Positions 61,031-64,000 of a stretch of DNA of 64,000 bases are shown one piece after another (the stretch's first letter is position 1; every line of letters starts with the position of its first letter). This DNA comes from Chloroflexota bacterium (lineage in GTDB: Bacteria > Chloroflexota > Limnocylindria > QHBO01). Location: NCBI GenBank assembly GCA_003243965.1, contig QHBO01000012.1, forward strand, positions 1 through 64,000, in the 5' to 3' direction. A program made the position numbers and the translations under genes. The notes under the pieces were generated by a model. It made no database searches. It had not been told where the DNA came from and worked only from the letters and a program-made list of their open reading frames with translations.

Positions 61031-63081
61031 GGGCTCTGCAGGTCGATCCGTTGCCCGGCGAGGCGCACCTTTCGGAGGCGAACCGACGGGGCGCCGGGCA
61101 ACGGCTGGCTCGGCCCCGGATCGCCGGGCGAGAAGCCGAGCAGCGTCTGCGCCGCAAGCACGATGGCGCCGGTCGCCCAGGCCTGCGGCGCGCAGGCCGT
61201 CGGGTAGGCCACCAGGTCCGGCGTGGAGTGGCGGTCGAATCCGGCGTACAGCTCCGGCAGGCGGTGGTGCGGATTACGGTCCGCCGCGTCGAGGAGCGCG
61301 TCCACGACTCGCCATGCCGCCTGCCCGTGACCGTAGCGCGCCAGCCCGGCCGCGATCAGCGAGTTGTCATGCGGCCACACCGTGCCGTTGTGGTAGCTGA
61401 TCGGGTTGTAGCCTCGCATCCGCGTCGACATCGTCCGGACACCCCAGCCAGAGAACATATCGGGCGCCATCAGGCGCTCGGCCACGGCGGCCGCTCGTGG
61501 GGTCGTCAGCGCCCCGCACCACAGCAGGTGGCCGGGGTTGCTCGTGACGCTGTCGATGTGTGCCCCCTCGCGGTCGATGCCCATCGCGTACATCCCGTCG
61601 GCCGCCATCCAGAAGCGTTCGTCGATGGCGGCCGCGAGTGCCTCGGCCTGGCGGTGCAGGCGCGCCGCCTCATCGGTTCGTCCCAGGCGCAGGTAGACGT
61701 CGGCAAGCCCGCGTTTGGCCGCCACCACGTAGCCCTGCACCTCGATTGCGGCGATCGGCGGCTCGGCGATCCGTCCGTCGGCGAACCGATAGCTGTCCCA
61801 GGAGTCCTTCCACACCTGGTTGCGGATCCCGCTCGGGCTGCGCTGCTCGTACCAGACCAGGCCGTCGACGCCCGTGCCGAAGCGGTCGATCCACTCGATC
61901 GCGCGCTCGACGGCCGGGAGGACCGCGCGCAGGCGAGTGGGAAGCGACCTTCGGGCATGCTCGCCCGGCTCCGGCGCCGCGTCTGCGGAGAGCCACCCGC
62001 TCCACCGACACGCCTCCACGAAGAGCATCACATACAGCGGCGTCGCGTCCACCGACCCGTAGTAGCGCCCATGCGGGACCTGGGCAAGCGCCGATAGCTC
62101 CCCGTGCCGGACCTCGTGGGGAATCTTCCCCGGCTCTTCGTCGCGGAAGGGGTCCAGCGTGTCGCCCTGGTAGGCGGCCAGCTGCCGCAGCGTGCCGACC
62201 GCCAGCTCGCTGCCGAGCAGCAGGGTCTGCATCGTGGCGATGCAGGCGTCGCGGCCGAAGACTGCGAGGTACCACGGGACGCCGGCGGCCGGGATGAAGC
62301 CGCCCTGGGGCACGGTGAGCAGCAGCGAGGCCATGTCGAACGTGGCCTGTCGCCACGCCGAGGCAAGGCGCGCGTCGCCGGTCTCCAGAAGCGGGATGCG
62401 GCTGGCCCATCGGTTGACGCCTTCCGGATCGCTGCTGATGGCCGACGGCAGCGGATGCGGCCCGTCGTCCTGGGACTCCTCGCCCGCGACCTCGACATGC
62501 AGCTCCCAGGGCACGCCGCGCTCGAGCCTGACCGTCAGGCTGCAGGACCCGGCATCTTCCCAGCGGACATCGCGGTCGAGCGTGACGGTGGTCGAGCGAC
62601 GATACCCGGCGCGGTCATAGCGATAGTAGAGCCGTCTGCCTTCCTGCTCCCGGCGGACGCTACGCCGCAGCTTCTTGCGTCCGCGCACCTCGAAGATGTC
62701 GGCGAAGTCCGCATCGAACGCGAGCCTGAGCTCCAACTCGAGCGGCTGTTCCGCGTAGCTGATCAGCCGGATCCGCTCCCGCAGGCTGTCGCGGATCTCG
62801 CGGTCGCGGATCGCCGCCAGCGCATTCGGGCCGACGGGGAAGTCGGCGGGATTGGTCAGGTAGAAGCTTGCCTGCCGGTGGCCGTGGAGCAGGGAGGAGA
62901 GGCGTTCCAACGGTCGTCCGTCGATGGACACCTCGAAGCGCGACAGGAAGCGCGTATCGGTCCGGAAGAAGCCGTGGTAGCTGCCGGGCGCGATGTCGCC
63001 CAGCGGATCGGAGACGCAGAAGTTGGCGTGCTCGATGACGGTGACCGCATCGGCGTTGGTGGACGGCTCCATCCCGGTCAA
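61027..63081 (-). CDS. Amylo-alpha-1,6-glucosidase (glycogen-debranching-like)
   Basis: A 684-residue enzyme. The N-terminal beta domain (FCVSDPLGDIAPGSYHGFFR, RFLSRFEVSIDGRPLERL) is the GDE-N-type module. The C-terminal (alpha/alpha)6 barrel from about residue 240 contains GVPWYLAVFGRDACIATMQT, NQVWKDSWDSYRFADG and YNPISYHNGTVWPHDNSLIA, where acidic residues act in hydrolysis. It probably removes alpha-1,6 or terminal glucose from glucans in the cytoplasm. Start is TTG 63081 or ATG 63072. Works with the GH13 enzyme two genes away. Confidence 0.9.
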   Translation of the reverse strand: MTGMEPSTNADAVTVIEHANFCVSDPLGDIAPGSYHGFFRTDTRFLSRFEVSIDGRPLERLSSLLHGHRQASFYLTNPADFPVGPNALAAIRDREIRDSLRERIRLISYAEQPLELELRLAFDADFADIFEVRGRKKLRRSVRREQEGRRLYYRYDRAGYRRSTTVTLDRDVRWEDAGSCSLTVRLERGVPWELHVEVAGEESQDDGPHPLPSAISSDPEGVNRWASRIPLLETGDARLASAWRQATFDMASLLLTVPQGGFIPAAGVPWYLAVFGRDACIATMQTLLLGSELAVGTLRQLAAYQGDTLDPFRDEEPGKIPHEVRHGELSALAQVPHGRYYGSVDATPLYVMLFVEACRWSGWLSADAAPEPGEHARRSLPTRLRAVLPAVERAIEWIDRFGTGVDGLVWYEQRSPSGIRNQVWKDSWDSYRFADGRIAEPPIAAIEVQGYVVAAKRGLADVYLRLGRTDEAARLHRQAEALAAAIDERFWMAADGMYAMGIDREGAHIDSVTSNPGHLLWCGALTTPRAAAVAERLMAPDMFSGWGVRTMSTRMRGYNPISYHNGTVWPHDNSLIAAGLARYGHGQAAWRVVDALLDAADRNPHHRLPELYAGFDRHSTPDLVAYPTACAPQAWATGAIVLAAQTLLGFSPGDPGPSQPLPGAPSVRLRKVRLAGQRIDLQSP

Positions 63082-63109
63082 GGAGCCTCACGTTACACGC
63101 CCCCGGCGA

Positions 63110-63952
63110 TCAATGCTGGCCGAGCGTCCCCTTGACCCGCATGCGGTGCTCGGTGCGGCCGAACACCCAGCGCCCGAGCAGCAGCGTGCCCAGCGCCAAG
63201 AGGACGAGCAGGATCCATTCGAGAGCGGGGCTCAGCAGGGGGCGGGTGCCGAGGGCATGCACCCGGAGCAGGTCGAGTGCGTAGGTGGTCGGCAGCAAGT
63301 AGGCGACCCAGCGCACGGCGACCGGCAGGACGACCACCGGAAACATCACGCCCGAGACGATGGCGAAGAGGAAGTTCGTGGCGTCCACGAAGAAGCTCGG
63401 CTCCCGGAGCAGGAGCACCATCGAGGCGACCAGGTAGCCGATGCCGATCATGCTGGCCGCGGCCAGCAGCAGCGCCGGCAGCGCGAGCCAGATGCCCGGT
63501 GAGAACGACGCGCCAAAGACGAACAGGCCGATGCCGAGCAGCACCAGGCTCGCGGCGCCCGAGATGACCAGCCCCGAGATCGCGCGCCCGATGACGAGCG
63601 TCTCGGGCGAGGTGGGGGTCAGCCATGCCGGCTCCAGCGTGCCCGCGTCCATCTCGCGCTTGAAGCTGAAGGCGATCTCCCAGAAGGCCGTCCCGACCAG
63701 GCCGCCGACGATCATCCCCAGGAACAGGAAGCCGGCGAGGTCCGAGGTGCCCGCGGATGCCTCGAGCCCGATGGCGCGGCCGCCCACCAGGAAGGTGGCG
63801 CCCAGGAGCAGGCTGGGCAGCAGGAACTGGTAGAGCGGCTGCAGCACCTCGTTGACCGCGTTGAGGGGATACCGGACGGCGATGCGCAGCTCCTTGCGGG
63901 CAATCGCCAGCGCCGCTCGCGCCTCCGCCTTCAGTGCGGACCGGCCGGGCAC
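63110..63952 (-). CDS. ABC-2 type transporter permease
   Basis: A 280-residue ABC-2 permease with six helices. LYQFLLPSLLLGATFLVGG, FLGMIVGGLVGTAFWEIAF, GLVISGAASLVLLGIGLFVF and LPTTYALDLLRVHALG are typical. SFKREMDAGTLEPAWLTPTS is the conserved cytoplasmic stretch. GTG 63952 begins one base after the stop of the upstream gene, so the two form an operon. Daunorubicin-type or nodulation-type exporters share this form; the cargo is unknown. Confidence 0.9.
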   Translation of the reverse strand: MPGRSALKAEARAALAIARKELRIAVRYPLNAVNEVLQPLYQFLLPSLLLGATFLVGGRAIGLEASAGTSDLAGFLFLGMIVGGLVGTAFWEIAFSFKREMDAGTLEPAWLTPTSPETLVIGRAISGLVISGAASLVLLGIGLFVFGASFSPGIWLALPALLLAAASMIGIGYLVASMVLLLREPSFFVDATNFLFAIVSGVMFPVVVLPVAVRWVAYLLPTTYALDLLRVHALGTRPLLSPALEWILLVLLALGTLLLGRWVFGRTEHRMRVKGTLGQH

Positions 63953-63953
63953 C

Positions 63954-64000
63954 TCAGTACGAGGCCAGCGAGCCGCCGCGCCGCGCGTAGCGCTCGGTAC
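63954..64000 (-). CDS. C-terminus of the upstream gene, probably the ABC ATPase (cut by window edge)
   Basis: Only the last 14 codons are visible, reading TERYARRGGSLASY and stop at 63954-63956, one base from the permease start. The tight spacing before an ABC-2 permease predicts an ATP-binding subunit, but none of its motifs are in the window. Confidence 0.5.
   Translation of the reverse strand, partial: TERYARRGGSLASY

Overview
The window is a GC-rich (clearly above 60 percent by eye), densely packed bacterial chromosome segment with many GTG and TTG starts, four-base ATGA/GTGA gene overlaps and tRNA genes with encoded CCA ends. The gene mix (zinc-ribbon/cyclase/AAA/TPR regulator, sugar ABC operon with GH38 mannosidase, KimA-like permease, Ku, PIG-V-like membrane enzymes, many FtsX-type ABC exporters) suggests an uncultured soil or freshwater Chloroflexota (Limnocylindria/Ellin6529 type). 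This is an inference; no rRNA or marker gene is present to prove it.

Layout. 0-4 kb: end of an ABC ATPase and a large signalling ATPase. 3.9-11.2 kb: a leftward mannoside import and degradation cluster (ATPase, lipoprotein, two permeases, alpha-mannosidase). 11.3-15.3 kb: small rightward genes (ParB-like, metallophosphoesterase, Rieske-like relic, stress membrane protein, SRPBCC, hemerythrin). 15.3-26.9 kb: Ku, an ABC-2 exporter, methyltransferase, tRNA-His, HtrA protease, CAP protein and an FtsX-type exporter. 26.9-29.7 kb: two tandem PIG-V-like membrane proteins and a YjbR-like protein.

29.8-44.2 kb is an accessory defence island. It is bracketed by a 76-bp near-direct repeat (69/76 identical by hand alignment) that is part of a tyrosine recombinase gene. 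Inside lie a Fic protein, an APH-like kinase, a HIT protein, a frameshifted restriction-type domain gene, a complete type I restriction-modification operon in the order R-S-M, an OLD-like ATPase/TOPRIM nuclease with a decayed downstream gene, and an AbiEi/AbiEii toxin-antitoxin pair. The AbiEii nucleotidyltransferase carries an additional WYL-like domain and a C-terminal zinc-finger-like motif. The recombinase is interrupted by an amber codon, so the island is probably immobile. A tRNA-Arg follows immediately.

44.5-64 kb returns to ordinary chromosome: a PadR-regulated FtsX exporter with a perfect palindromic operator candidate, gene relics (amidohydrolase, EAL), a GH1-like glycosidase, two secreted phosphoesterases (one fused to a GH99-like domain) flanking a PAP2 phosphatase, a GT4 glycosyltransferase, a KimA-like transporter, GH13 and debranching-type glucosidases, and an ABC-2 exporter cut by the right edge. 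Carbohydrate uptake, turnover and envelope export dominate outside the island.
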